64,000 nt of DNA, taken from positions 44,964 to 108,963 of the forward strand of contig DJPR01000006.1 of the NCBI GenBank assembly GCA_002438605.1. The letters run 5' to 3'. Both the position numbers and the translations under genes were made by a program. Shown in pieces: positions 25,092-36,082 of the stretch; positions within the stretch are counted from its first letter, which is position 1; every line of letters begins with the position of its first letter. Source of the DNA: Ruminococcus sp. UBA6407. GTDB lineage: Bacteria > Bacillota > Clostridia > Oscillospirales > Ruminococcaceae. The notes beneath the pieces were generated by a model. It saw nothing but the letters and a program-made list of their open reading frames with translations. It was not told where the DNA came from and made no database searches.

Positions 25092-25140
25092 ATTATAATG
25101 CAGAGCTTGTGCGATTTATGTCAAATTTATAATGTCAGAA
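25092..25140 (-). promoter_or_regulatory. spoIIG-like promoter with 21-base spacing and Spo0A-box-like sites
   Basis: On the minus strand TTGACA (25124-25119) and TATAAT (25097-25092) are 21 bases apart, far from the usual 17. The B. subtilis spoIIG promoter is known for a similar over-long spacing and dependence on Spo0A. On the plus strand TGTCAAA (25119-25125) overlaps the -35 and differs from the 0A box TGTCGAA at one base; TGTCAGA (25134-25140) is a weaker match. Confidence 0.6.
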
Positions 25141-25181
25141 ATAATCCATATTAAAGACAATTACACATCTTCCTGATGTGT

Positions 25182-25393
25182 TCAACCATTTCTATGCTTT
25201 GAAGCCATTTCATAAAATCCTCTCTTATATAGACAAATACGGATATACTTGATGAGCCTCTGTCTTGAAATCAAACTGTACAAACCACCGTATCTGCCTA
25301 ATAATAACAGCCCACCAGATAATAAAACATCCCCGGGCTTTAGCTCGGGGATCAATAATTTTATGTTACTTTACAAATCGTTTGTTATCAGGT
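25182..25393. mobile_element. probable relic of a hairpin-ended insertion element
   Basis: CCCCGGGC-TTTA-GCTCGGGG (25331-25350) is a stable 8-bp hairpin like those near IS200/IS605 ends. It is framed by CCCACCAGATAA (25311-25322) and TTATCAGGTGGG (25382-25393), an 11 of 12 inverted match. On the minus strand a frame of about 64 codons without a start runs from the hairpin to a stop at 25182, including GRYGGLYSLISRQRLIKYIR. No transposase domain is left. No gene lies in 25073-25469. Confidence 0.4.
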
Positions 25394-25469
25394 GGGTAGA
25401 TGATATGACAGAAAATTAGTCAGCAGATATTTCACAAGGCTGTCAGTCAGGCTTTACACAATGCTGTAT

Positions 25470-26723
25470 TTATTTGCTTTTATTCTTTTTGTCTTTAACA
25501 ATTATACTTTTTTCTTCTGTAAAATAATCATTTGTATTGGCAGAAAGTTGTTTCTTTACTAAACGACTATTAACAGTTTCTTTAAACATAGGATAAATAA
25601 CTGCAAAGCATGGAACAGCTAAAATCATTCCGACAAATCCAAAAAGTCCGCCGCCAATGACAATAGAGAATAAAATCCAAAATGCATTCATGCCCAATTG
25701 ATTTCCCAATATTTTGGGTCCGATTACATTACCGTCGAGCTGCTGCAATATAATTATCATTATTATAAACGCAACTGTTTTGCTTGGATTTGAAAGAAGA
25801 ATTAAAAGTGCTGAAGGAACTGCACCTATAATTGGCCCAAAGAATGGAATCATATTCGTTACACCAACTATTACACTTATAAGTACAATATATGGTAAAT
25901 CCAAAACATTCATAGCAACGAAACATATCATTCCTATTATAAAAGAGTCCAGAGCCTTTCCTGATAAAAATGATATAAATTTTTCGTTTGCATCTCGACT
26001 GAAACTTAAAATTTTACTGCTTTTTTGTTCACTGAAAAAAGCATATACAACCTTTTTTGCCTGTGCTGTAAACAATTCCTTGCTGAACAATAAATAAACA
26101 GATACTATTGCACCTATTAAAAAGTCCTTCACTCCTGATATAAATGATAATGCACTTCCTGTAAGATTTGCAAGCAGTCCGCCCTTTGAAAAAAGATTTT
26201 CAAGCTGAGGCTGCAATGAGTTTGCCATAGACAGTGCAACAGATTCTATTGTATCCATTTGGTCATAAATAAATTTCTTTATTTCAGGATTTGCGTTTTT
26301 CAATTTCTCAAATTTATTTTCAACAAAATGCTGTATGTTATCAAAGTAACTTTGCATATTATTCAAAATATTTTCAATACTTGATATTATTTCAGGAACT
26401 ATACTTGCAATCAATGCGAAAATTGCTGCAAAGAATATTGTCATGGTTATCAGTATTGATATTGCTCTGGCTATTTTTTTATGCGGTTTCTTTCGATTAG
26501 TAAGCTTTGAAATATACTTTTCTACAAACCTTAGTATTGGATTTAACAGATATGCAATGACAAGTCCCCATATAATAGGTGCTGTTACCTTTAAAAGCTT
26601 GTTGAGATAAACCTGTAAAATTGATATTTTAAATATTGCTATTATTATCAGCAGACATATCGTAAAGGTTATTATAACATAGCCTGCTATAGTATTATAC
26701 TTGGAATTAAATTTAAATTTCAT
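25470..26723 (-). CDS. AI-2E family transporter
   Basis: A 417-residue membrane protein of the TqsA/YdiK family of exporters or channels. About eight hydrophobic segments; typical LLKVTAPIIWGLVIAYLLNPI near the N-terminus, then GVTNMIPFFGPIIGAVPSALLILLSNP and QQLDGNVIGPKILGNQLGMNAFWILFSIVIGG. Members have various substrates, so the transported compound is unknown. Start 26723 follows GGGAG; the in-frame Met at 26747 lies within gatB. It ends the ligA-gatCAB run, 16 bases after gatB. Confidence 0.9.
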   Translation of the reverse strand: MKFKFNSKYNTIAGYVIITFTICLLIIIAIFKISILQVYLNKLLKVTAPIIWGLVIAYLLNPILRFVEKYISKLTNRKKPHKKIARAISILITMTIFFAAIFALIASIVPEIISSIENILNNMQSYFDNIQHFVENKFEKLKNANPEIKKFIYDQMDTIESVALSMANSLQPQLENLFSKGGLLANLTGSALSFISGVKDFLIGAIVSVYLLFSKELFTAQAKKVVYAFFSEQKSSKILSFSRDANEKFISFLSGKALDSFIIGMICFVAMNVLDLPYIVLISVIVGVTNMIPFFGPIIGAVPSALLILLSNPSKTVAFIIMIIILQQLDGNVIGPKILGNQLGMNAFWILFSIVIGGGLFGFVGMILAVPCFAVIYPMFKETVNSRLVKKQLSANTNDYFTEEKSIIVKDKKNKSK

Positions 26724-26739
26724 TAAATTACTCCCATTT

Positions 26740-28176
26740 TTAATCATTCAGATACTTTGTGATAATTTCCTTTACAATTCCAGGATTTGCTTTACCCTTT
26801 GAAGCTTTCATACATTGTCCTACCAAATAACCAAGTGCATTCGTCTTTCCGTTTTTGTAGTCATTTACAGATTTCTCATTTGCTGCAAGAATATCCTTTG
26901 CAAGCTTTTCAAGGAAGTCTGTATCAGAATTTTGTGCAAGACCCTGTTCCTCTATTATTTGTGCAGGTTCTTTATCCTCATTAATTATAATTTCAAAAAC
27001 TTTTTTAGCCGCAGAATTCGAAATTGTTCCTTTTTCAACTTCTGCAATAAGTACGGCAAGTCTTTCAGCATTAAGAGGAGTATCAAGGATACTCTTTCCT
27101 GTATCATTCGTATATTTTGATATATCTGCAAGTATCCAGTTGCTTATATTCTTTGCTGTACACTTGCCAAGAGCTGTACACTCATCAAAAAGCTTTGATT
27201 TGTCAATTGATTCTGCAATAAGTGTTGCGTCAACCTGAGAAAGTCCAAAGTCCTTTACATAGCGTGATATTTTCTTGTTAGGAAGCTCCGGTATGCTCTC
27301 TTTAAGTTTCTGTATCCTGTCCTCATCAATAACAATAGTAAGCAAATCAGGTTCAGGAAAATAGCGGTAATCCTGTGCATCTTCCTTTGTACGCATAGTA
27401 AAGCTCATGCCCTTTGCATCGTCCCAGCGGCGTGTTTCCTGTATTACAGTACCACCTGCTTCAAGAACCTCAATTTGTCTTTTAGCCTCGTATTCAATTC
27501 CTCTTACTGCTGCACTGAAACTATTTACATTTTTCATTTCGCAGCGTGTACCAAATTCTGATGAACCTTTTTCTCTAACAGAAACATTAACGTCACAGCG
27601 AATTGAACCCTCCTGCATTTTGCAGTCTGATATATTTATATATTGTAATATCGACTTTATTGTTTCAAGATATGCCTTTGCTTCCGCAGAACTTCTTATA
27701 TCAGGCTCTGAAACAATTTCAATAAGCGGTACACCACAACGATTCAGGTCAACGAGTGAACCTGCAAAAGATTCATCATGCAAAAGCTTTCCTGCATCCT
27801 CTTCAATATGAATTCTTGTTACGCCAATTGTTTTTTCAATTCCGTCAACCATAATGTCCAGATGACCGTTTTCACAAAGCGGAACTTCTGCCTGTGAAAT
27901 TTGATATGCTTTTGGCAAGTCAGGGTAAAAATAGTTTTTTCTGTCCTGCTTGCATACACTGTTAATCTTACAGTTTAAAGCATGTCCCATTTTTATTGCA
28001 TAGTCCACAACCTTTTCATTTAAAGTCGGAAGTGTTCCCGGCATACCCATGCAGATAGGGCAAACCTGTGTGTTTACTTCAAGTCCGAAAGCATTGCGGC
28101 AGTCGCAGTAGATTTTCGATTCTGTATTAAGTTCAGCATGAACTTCAAGTCCGACTACTATTTCATAATCTTTCAT
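26740..28176 (-). CDS. gatB: aspartyl/glutamyl-tRNA(Asn/Gln) amidotransferase subunit B
   Basis: A 478-residue subunit that binds and phosphorylates the misacylated tRNA in the GatCAB complex. The sequence MKDYEIVVGLEVHAELNTESKIYCDCRNAFG, with zinc-binding Cys residues, and ICMGMPGTLPTLNEK and RKNYFYPDLPKAYQISQ are diagnostic; the C-terminal YqeY-like tail ends with KANPGIVKEIITKYL. The true start is 28176; the frame extends 46 codons further only because it runs into the adjacent repeat. It is separated from gatA by that repeat. Confidence 0.97.
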   Translation of the reverse strand: MKDYEIVVGLEVHAELNTESKIYCDCRNAFGLEVNTQVCPICMGMPGTLPTLNEKVVDYAIKMGHALNCKINSVCKQDRKNYFYPDLPKAYQISQAEVPLCENGHLDIMVDGIEKTIGVTRIHIEEDAGKLLHDESFAGSLVDLNRCGVPLIEIVSEPDIRSSAEAKAYLETIKSILQYINISDCKMQEGSIRCDVNVSVREKGSSEFGTRCEMKNVNSFSAAVRGIEYEAKRQIEVLEAGGTVIQETRRWDDAKGMSFTMRTKEDAQDYRYFPEPDLLTIVIDEDRIQKLKESIPELPNKKISRYVKDFGLSQVDATLIAESIDKSKLFDECTALGKCTAKNISNWILADISKYTNDTGKSILDTPLNAERLAVLIAEVEKGTISNSAAKKVFEIIINEDKEPAQIIEEQGLAQNSDTDFLEKLAKDILAANEKSVNDYKNGKTNALGYLVGQCMKASKGKANPGIVKEIITKYLND

Positions 28177-28266
28177 TATTTTTAATTCTCCCTTTTTATT
28201 ATTCTCCACCTCATTTTGCATTTCTATATAAATTAAATTTTTACTGTAATATTTCTGCTGAATTAC

Positions 28267-28424
28267 TGGGGCAAACCTTTCTGAAGAAAGGTTCTTCCCC
28301 AGACCCCTTTCCAAAGACTTTTATACTATTTTTTCAAATGGGCTTTTGCCCATTTGAAAAAATCATAGAAAGTTTTAGGAAGGGAGTTTGAGGGACAACC
28401 CTTTTTCAAAAGGGTTTCCCTCAA
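28267..28424. repeat. three-hairpin intergenic repeat element
   Basis: A 158-bp block between gatA and gatB with three stems: TGGGG...CCCCA around AACCTTTC/GAAAGGTT (28267-28301), a perfect 15-bp central stem with a TTTT loop (28329-28343 and 28348-28362) and TTGAGGG...CCCTCAA around AACCCTTTT/AAAAGGGTT (28388-28424). The arms between hairpins (CCTTTCC and GGAAGGG) are also complementary, so the whole can form a cruciform. It looks like a non-autonomous MITE-like element; it contains no gene. Confidence 0.75.
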
Positions 28425-28488
28425 TTATTCTGCCGCAATGTTATTGCAAATTTCAATTTATATAAAAATATGCAAATTGAGATGCTGA

Positions 28489-29949
28489 TTAAAGCTTTTT
28501 AGTAATTACATCAAAGCCGCCGCAAAGCTTTTCATAAGCATTTGCTGCATCAAGCAAAGTTTGCTCCTTGAATTTATCTGCAATAAGCTGAAGTCCGAAC
28601 GGCATACCGTCAGCATTTTTTCCGCATGGCAGACTTATTGCAGGAAGTCCTGCAATATTTACCGTTACTGTGCAGACATCATTGTAGTACATTTTTATCG
28701 GATCATTGATATTTTCTCCTATTTTAAATGCAGAAGATGGCACAGTCGGAGTTGCAATGACATCACAATCAGCAAATGCCTGTGTAAATTCAGCAGATAT
28801 TTTTCTCTGTACGAGCTTAGCCTTTTTGTAGTAAGCATCATAAAATCCCGAACTAAGTACGAATGTACCGAGCATAATTCTACGTTTAACTTCATCTCCA
28901 AAGCCTTCGCTTCTGGTTTTTTCGTACATATCAATAAGACCGTCATAGTCTTTTGCACGATAGCCATATTTTACACCGTCAAATCTTGCGAGATTTGATG
29001 AAGCCTCGGCAGATGCAATTATATAATAAGTATTGATAGCATATTCTGTGCTTGGCAGTGATATTTCTTTTACAACAGCACCATTTTCCTCAAGCATTTT
29101 TATTGCGGAATAAACAGATGCTTTCACTTCGCTGTCAATTCCCTCTCCAAAATATTCTTTTGGAACTCCTATTCTCAGTCCCTTTACACTGTCTTTAAGA
29201 TTTGCAGCATAATCAGGATATTCAATATTTTTTGAAGTTGCGTCCATTCTGTCGTGTCCGCAGATAAGTGACTGGAGCATTGCAACGTCCTTTACTGATT
29301 TTCCTAAAGGTCCAATCTGGTCAAGTGATGATGCAAAAGCAACAAGTCCGTAACGTGAAACACTTCCGTAAGTAGGCTTTAATCCGACTGCTCCGCAAAG
29401 TGCAGCAGGCTGACGTATAGAACCGCCTGTATCAGAACCCAAAGTCAAAATCGCTTCACCGGAAGCTATAGCTGCTGCTGAACCGCCTGACGAACCGCCC
29501 GGTACGCAATCAAGATTATTAGGATTATGTGTAAGATGCATATATGATGTTTCAGTTGATGAACCCATTGCAAATTCGTCCATATTCATTTTGCCTGTTA
29601 CAACCATATTTGCAGAAAGAACCTTGTCCATAACTGTCGCATTAAACGGAGGTACATAATTTTCAAGCATTTTTGAAGAACAGGTTGTTTTAAGTCCCTT
29701 AGTAGAGATATTGTCCTTAATTCCTATAGGTATACCGGCAAGCGGATGGAGCTGTTCGCCGTTTGCAATGGCTTTATCCACAGCCTCAGCCTGTTCTGTT
29801 GACTTATCATTTAAAGTAACATAAGCTCCTACCCTGTCTTCAACCTCTGAAATTCTTGAATTTACGTCATTAATAATTTCCACTGCACTGCATTCTTTAT
29901 TTCTAAGCATTTGTGAAAGCTCAAAAACTGTTTTTTCATATAATCTCAT
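28489..29949 (-). CDS. gatA: aspartyl/glutamyl-tRNA(Asn/Gln) amidotransferase subunit A
   Basis: A 486-residue amidase that releases ammonia from glutamine for tRNA-bound Glu or Asp. The amidase signature with its Ser-cisSer-Lys triad is complete: Lys in AGIPIGIKDNI, the serines in GGSSGGSAAAIASGEAILTLGSDTGGSIRQPA. Normal length. It follows gatC by 12 bases; the next gene, gatB, is set off by the three-hairpin repeat, an unusual break in this operon. Confidence 0.98.
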   Translation of the reverse strand: MRLYEKTVFELSQMLRNKECSAVEIINDVNSRISEVEDRVGAYVTLNDKSTEQAEAVDKAIANGEQLHPLAGIPIGIKDNISTKGLKTTCSSKMLENYVPPFNATVMDKVLSANMVVTGKMNMDEFAMGSSTETSYMHLTHNPNNLDCVPGGSSGGSAAAIASGEAILTLGSDTGGSIRQPAALCGAVGLKPTYGSVSRYGLVAFASSLDQIGPLGKSVKDVAMLQSLICGHDRMDATSKNIEYPDYAANLKDSVKGLRIGVPKEYFGEGIDSEVKASVYSAIKMLEENGAVVKEISLPSTEYAINTYYIIASAEASSNLARFDGVKYGYRAKDYDGLIDMYEKTRSEGFGDEVKRRIMLGTFVLSSGFYDAYYKKAKLVQRKISAEFTQAFADCDVIATPTVPSSAFKIGENINDPIKMYYNDVCTVTVNIAGLPAISLPCGKNADGMPFGLQLIADKFKEQTLLDAANAYEKLCGGFDVITKKL

Positions 29950-29961
29950 TTTTTACACTCC

Positions 29962-30231
29962 TTATTCAACTGTTTTCGGAACAACAAGACAGCCAGCCTG
30001 AACCTCAGGAGCATTAGCTATTAATTCATCTCTTGTAAACTTGTTCAATACTGCTTTATCTTTTCTTAATGTCATAGGATTTGAAGAATCAAGATTAAGC
30101 TCGTCCTTAATATCAGGAAGTTTATCAACCATTGCAACGATTGATTCCATATCCTTTTCAAATTTTGCAAGCTTATCTTCTTCAATTCTAAGACGTGACA
30201 ATTTAGCAATGTGTTTGATGTCAATGCTCAT
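29962..30231 (-). CDS. gatC: aspartyl/glutamyl-tRNA(Asn/Gln) amidotransferase subunit C
   Basis: An 89-residue strap subunit of GatCAB. The N-terminal pattern IKHIAKLSRLRIEEDKLAKFEKDMESIVAMVDKL and the later LRKDKAV match the family. It lies between ligA (14 bases upstream) and gatA, the usual position at the head of gatCAB. Confidence 0.95.
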   Translation of the reverse strand: MSIDIKHIAKLSRLRIEEDKLAKFEKDMESIVAMVDKLPDIKDELNLDSSNPMTLRKDKAVLNKFTRDELIANAPEVQAGCLVVPKTVE

Positions 30232-30245
30232 AAAAAATCATTCCT

Positions 30246-32243
<1,998 letters not shown>

Positions 32244-32376
32244 TTAACTAACATTCTGACGGAAAATCCTTCTGCGGTGCTGTTCAAAACACATCCATTT
32301 TTATTATAGCATATTTAAGGTGTATTACGCTAGTCTTTTTATATAAATTTTGCAAAAAAATATACCTTTTTATTTT

Positions 32377-33024
32377 TTAAAAAACAGATGAAGTAATAAA
32401 ACCATCAGGTACAGCCCCCACAATAATGTTTTCAGATAAAAGAAACTCAAACTCATTATGTGACGAAAATGTATATAAAGGAAGTGAGGATTCCATATTG
32501 ACATTTATTACTGCTGAAATTCTATGACATGTCTGATTCAATCCAGCAGACGAAAAGCTGCTTGTAAGCTTTACTCCTGCGTCACCTATAGGACATATAC
32601 GAAGCGGAATACATGGTCCTTTCCCCGAAAGCAGATATGAATTAGTAAGAGAACCGATTGGAATTTCAGCAGTATTGAATCTGTTGTCGTATAGTGAATC
32701 ATTTATTGATTGGGTCAATTCAGACTGAACTTTATTTACGTTGCAGCTCATAACCTCTATTGATGCGACTTTACCGTTTTCATCATATAAAACTGCGGCA
32801 AAATCATTATATGTATACTGATTTTCCTCCAGATAATCATAAACACATTTGCTTATGATATTGCTTGCAGTAAGCTCAGAAAAATGCTGTCCCTGAAGTA
32901 CAGCAACAGGTTTGACCGCTTTGTCAATTCTATAAGAAATAAAAACAATAATTACTATAATCAGCAATACAAATGCAATCAACTTCAATCTTTTTTTCTT
33001 TGATTTATAACTTCCGGTTCGCAA
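32377..33024 (-). CDS. yunB: sporulation protein YunB
   Basis: A 215-residue membrane-anchored sporulation protein, in Bacillus made under sigma-E control. One hydrophobic segment lies near residues 13-31; the rest matches the family, with AVLQGQHFSELTASNIISKCVYDYL, EVMSCNVNKVQSELTQSIN and the GSLTNSYLLSGKGPCIPLRI stretch near residue 130. A TTG at 33024 is seven bases after AGGTG and is preferred to the TTG at 33030. It shares the strand and close spacing (63 bases) with the cysteine-rich gene upstream. Confidence 0.9.
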   Translation of the reverse strand: MRTGSYKSKKKRLKLIAFVLLIIVIIVFISYRIDKAVKPVAVLQGQHFSELTASNIISKCVYDYLEENQYTYNDFAAVLYDENGKVASIEVMSCNVNKVQSELTQSINDSLYDNRFNTAEIPIGSLTNSYLLSGKGPCIPLRICPIGDAGVKLTSSFSSAGLNQTCHRISAVINVNMESSLPLYTFSSHNEFEFLLSENIIVGAVPDGFITSSVF

Positions 33025-33087
33025 TATCAATCACCTCTTAAATCAAAGAGGGCGGCACTTGGCCGCCGCTGTTTTTAGAACTTGTTC

Positions 33088-33861
33088 TCACAGTTCTTCT
33101 AAATTGCATTTGTCACAATGATGACTGCATCCGCATGAAGTGTCCGCTTCAAGCGTTACAGGTGAAAACTCCTCAGTAGGAAATTTTATCTTTTCAAATA
33201 TTTCACATGGAGTATCATCTGCACAGCACTCTTTTTTAGGTATTGTATAGTCATGCGTTGAAACCATTATCGTTACAGGTCGTGTAAGCTCCACAACCGA
33301 AAACAAGCCTAAAGTTAAAACAACCTTTCTTTCCAATGCAGGCGAAGTTTCACAGCATGATGGATTTGCAGCCAGACATTCTATTTTTGTTTCAAGAACA
33401 ATCGGTTCAACAATAGAAACGCTTGCAGTAGGCAGATTAATAGTCTGACAACAGCAATTAGTAGTACCTATACTTGTATCATCACTGAAAAATGTTTTTG
33501 TATTTGACTCACTTCCGTAAAGTATACAATTTTTATTTGCATAAGCTGTACCGCAAAGTGGTATTGGAGTTTCACATGCTCTAATGTAACCAAGAAGTTC
33601 AACTTCAAATGTGTATGTTATATCTATGGAATAAAATCCCCGATTAAACGGCACTTGTTCAACATTGATGCATACATCTGATACGGAAATACATTTGCTT
33701 TTTACAAGATTAATGTTATTGGGCAGTTCGGAAGTCAAAGTAACCGAAATATTCTTCAGACAATCCTTATCGCTGCAGCTGTCAAAAACTCGATTTACTT
33801 TTATCGGAACAAGTTTTCCTGAACATGATTCTCCCATTGGAGAGCAGAATTCATCACTCAT
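33088..33861 (-). CDS. cysteine-rich protein of spore formers, function unknown
   Basis: A 257-residue soluble protein without signal peptide, with more than 20 cysteines clustered at the N-terminus, in the middle (NCCCQ) and at the end (CGCSHHCDKCN). The core IKVNRVFDSCSDKDCLKNISVTL, CINVEQVPFNRGFYSIDITYTFEVEL and ILYGSESNTKTF recurs, from memory, in a protein shared by many spore-forming Clostridia; I know no assigned function. AGGAGG stands before the ATG. Being upstream of yunB it may join spore coat or envelope assembly, as an inference. Confidence 0.7.
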   Translation of the reverse strand: MSDEFCSPMGESCSGKLVPIKVNRVFDSCSDKDCLKNISVTLTSELPNNINLVKSKCISVSDVCINVEQVPFNRGFYSIDITYTFEVELLGYIRACETPIPLCGTAYANKNCILYGSESNTKTFFSDDTSIGTTNCCCQTINLPTASVSIVEPIVLETKIECLAANPSCCETSPALERKVVLTLGLFSVVELTRPVTIMVSTHDYTIPKKECCADDTPCEIFEKIKFPTEEFSPVTLEADTSCGCSHHCDKCNLEEL

Positions 33862-33895
33862 ATTAATCCTCCTGAAAATTATTGGATTTTTCTGG

Positions 33896-33932
33896 GATAA
33901 CACCACACAGTCTTTATGCGGTATTATTTTAA
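33896..33932. repeat. dispersed palindrome, copy upstream of the cysteine-rich gene
   Basis: GATAACACCACACAG is mirrored by TTATGCGGTATTATTTTAA with a very short centre. A diverged copy of the family. Confidence 0.55.
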
Positions 33933-34040
33933 AGTATCAGAACCCGCTTTCACAATCTGCCGGCATACGTCCTTTCAGCAAATCAGGTTCTATTTACTTC
34001 AATACATAATATTCAGGATATTATTAAATTGTGACTGATT

Positions 34041-34379
34041 TTAACTGTTTTTATCTACCTGATGAAACTTTTTCAAATTTCCGATTTTTTCATTTCTTTC
34101 TTCAAGAACTTTCTCAACGTCTGACCATTCAAGCCCCTGATTTGCACAAAGGACCATTACATGATACAGTAAATCATTTATCTCATTTTTAAGTTCATCA
34201 TTATCTGCATTTTTAGCCGCAATAACCGTTTCAGTTGCTTCTTCACCTATTTTCTTGCAGATTTTATCAACACCCTTATCAAACAGATAACAGGTATATG
34301 AGTTTTCCTGTGCAGTACCTTCGGTATACTGCTTTTTTCTCTCTTTTATTACTTCAAAAATTTCTTCATAAACTGTCAT
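34041..34379 (-). CDS. hisE: phosphoribosyl-ATP pyrophosphatase
   Basis: A 112-residue enzyme for the second step of histidine synthesis, cutting PR-ATP to PR-AMP. The all-alpha MazG-like core is visible: CKKIGEEATETVIAAKN and ELKNEINDLLYHVMVLC with metal-binding acidic residues. Start at 34379 follows GGAG; the in-frame extension to 34463 lies inside hisI. Last gene of the his operon and separate from hisI rather than fused. Confidence 0.95.
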   Translation of the reverse strand: MTVYEEIFEVIKERKKQYTEGTAQENSYTCYLFDKGVDKICKKIGEEATETVIAAKNADNDELKNEINDLLYHVMVLCANQGLEWSDVEKVLEERNEKIGNLKKFHQVDKNS

Positions 34380-34383
34380 TTTT

Positions 34384-34746
34384 TTACTCCTCGCTATTAT
34401 ATATTTCATTAAAGAAACAGCTGTATTCTCCTGTATGGCAGGCAACGCCGGTCTGTTCAACATTTACAAGCAATGTGTCATTGTCGCAATCGCCATAAAT
34501 GGAAACAACTTTCTGTAAATGTCCTGAGGTTGCTCCCTTGTTCCAGTATTCCTGACGTGAACGGCTCCAGAACCATGTATACCCTGTTTCCAATGTTTTT
34601 TTAAGGCTCTCTTTATTCATGTAAGCAAGCATAAGAACTGTCTTTGTATTCACTTCATAGCAAATTGCAGGAATAAGTTCTCCCTTTGCAAAAAATTTAT
34701 CAAGATTATTTAAATCTGTTTTTATCATATTATTCACTTTATCCAT
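34384..34746 (-). CDS. hisI: phosphoribosyl-AMP cyclohydrolase
   Basis: A 120-residue zinc enzyme for step three of histidine synthesis. Family marks are [36 protein letters not shown], the acidic metal site GDCDNDTLL and the cysteines in [12 protein letters not shown]. Four bases separate it from hisE and eight from hisF upstream. Confidence 0.96.
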   Translation of the reverse strand: MDKVNNMIKTDLNNLDKFFAKGELIPAICYEVNTKTVLMLAYMNKESLKKTLETGYTWFWSRSRQEYWNKGATSGHLQKVVSIYGDCDNDTLLVNVEQTGVACHTGEYSCFFNEIYNSEE

Positions 34747-34754
34747 TTGATATA

Positions 34755-35510
34755 TTACCTCACAATAATACCTTTATTTCTACAATGTTCCTTTACTTGC
34801 TGAACTGTAAGCTCTTTAAAATGGAAAAGTGAAGCTGCAAGTGCAGCAGTTGCACCCGTCTTTTCAAATACTTCTGAAAAATCATCAATTTTTCCTGCAC
34901 CGCCGCTTGCAATTACAGGAATATTTACAGCACCGCATACTGCTTTAAGCATTTCTATGTCAAAGCCCTCTTTAGTACCGTCTGCATCAATAGAGTTCAG
35001 ACAAATTTCTCCTGCACCAAGGCTTTCAACCTTTTTAACCCATTCAATCAAGTCAAGCTGCATATCCACACGTCCGCCGTTTATATAAACAGTCCATTTC
35101 CTGTCTGCAATTTTTTTAGCATCAATGCCAACGCATATACACTGACTTCCAAAAATATCTGCACCGTCCTTGATAAGCTGAGGATTTTTTACCGCCTGAG
35201 AATTAACTGATACCTTGTCTGCACCTGCTCTGAGTGTTTCTCTTATATCGTCAACATTTTTTATGCCTCCGCCAACAGTAAGCGGTACGAAAACCTTTTT
35301 AGCAGTTTCTCTTACAACGTCAAGAAATACTCCTCTGCCCTCAAAAGATGCCGTTATATCATAAAATACTATTTCATCAGCACCCTGCTTATTGTATTCT
35401 TCCGCACATTCAACAGGGTCGCCTACGTCACGTATTCCCTCAAAATTTACGCCCTTTACTACCTTGCCGTTTCTTACGTCAAGGCATGGTATTATTCTTT
35501 TTGCAAGCAT
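34755..35510 (-). CDS. hisF: imidazole glycerol phosphate synthase subunit HisF
   Basis: A 251-residue TIM barrel that with HisH makes imidazole glycerol phosphate and AICAR. The catalytic Asp in [16 protein letters not shown] (N-terminus) and in [13 protein letters not shown] are present, as is the phosphate loop ASGGAG. AAAGGAGG precedes the ATG. In most genomes it abuts hisA; here about 1.6 kb of foreign-looking DNA lies between them. Confidence 0.98.
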   Translation of the reverse strand: MLAKRIIPCLDVRNGKVVKGVNFEGIRDVGDPVECAEEYNKQGADEIVFYDITASFEGRGVFLDVVRETAKKVFVPLTVGGGIKNVDDIRETLRAGADKVSVNSQAVKNPQLIKDGADIFGSQCICVGIDAKKIADRKWTVYINGGRVDMQLDLIEWVKKVESLGAGEICLNSIDADGTKEGFDIEMLKAVCGAVNIPVIASGGAGKIDDFSEVFEKTGATAALAASLFHFKELTVQQVKEHCRNKGIIVR

Positions 35511-35559
35511 TTTTCAGCCTCCTTTGCAATCGGGTAAGCGGCGAAACACGTCACTTACT

Positions 35560-35614
35560 CATGTTAGTTTTCACATATATTCATGTGTATTCGTTCATAG
35601 ATAAACTGGAATTT
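35560..35614. repeat. direct repeat F, hisF-proximal copy
   Basis: A 55-bp sequence repeated at 36733-36787 with three mismatches. It starts CATGTTA and ends GATAAACTGGAATTT. It is followed by a hairpin, TGTCGAT/ATCGACA (35614-35635). Confidence 0.9.
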
Positions 35615-35658
35615 GTCGATTTCATTGCATCGACATAATTTCAATTTGCAGTTAACAC

Positions 35659-35958
35659 TTAACTTAACATTTCACCTATAATTTTTTCTGCTTCAGAATA
35701 TATCTCAAGATTCTTATACTTGCCACACAAAATCTTTTTTATCCCAAACTCTTTTGATATAAGTTCATTCATTGAAGTTATCGAGGCAATAATCTTCTCT
35801 CCCAAATATACATCACACGGCACAATGGGACCAAAACCATAATCCGAGATAGAACCTGCACTTTTTTTGCAAAATGGACAAAATACAATCATATTTCCTG
35901 AAATTCCATGTTTAAACTCTTTGCCACAATTATTACATTTTAAAACCATACTGCTCAC
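35659..35958 (-). CDS. small zinc-ribbon protein in the his operon insertion
   Basis: A 99-residue protein with an N-terminal four-Cys zinc ribbon, CNNCGKEF followed by FCPFCKKS, and an alpha/beta remainder without a family I recognise. The start is probably GTG at 35958, just after AGGAGGAG; an ATG nine bases further in is also possible. Nothing links it to histidine synthesis, so it is taken as cargo of the inserted segment. Confidence 0.6.
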   Translation of the reverse strand: MSSMVLKCNNCGKEFKHGISGNMIVFCPFCKKSAGSISDYGFGPIVPCDVYLGEKIIASITSMNELISKEFGIKKILCGKYKNLEIYSEAEKIIGEMLS

Positions 35959-36082
35959 ATCTCCTCCTGTTCCTCATCTTGTGTTTCATCCTCAACCAAA
36001 TCCTTTTGTTCAAAAAATTCCGTTTTGTCACTTTCATTAAATTAGAAGTTATCGAGTTCTTTGCATAGATAAAATTTCAATT

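Noticed and set aside
28177..28314. 46-codon N-terminal extension of gatB
   Set aside because: It is translated from the three-hairpin repeat and its flank; the GatB family begins at the Met at 28176.
33862..34040. attenuator downstream of the his operon
   Set aside because: The only structure is the dispersed palindrome at 33896-33932; it lies after hisE with no T-run, and no his leader peptide or T-box was seen anywhere near the his genes.
35614..35650. integron attC site in the his operon insertion
   Set aside because: A hairpin and differing cargo genes suggested it, but the conserved R'' and R' core sites of attC are not seen and no integrase is present; duplicated his junctions explain the structure better.
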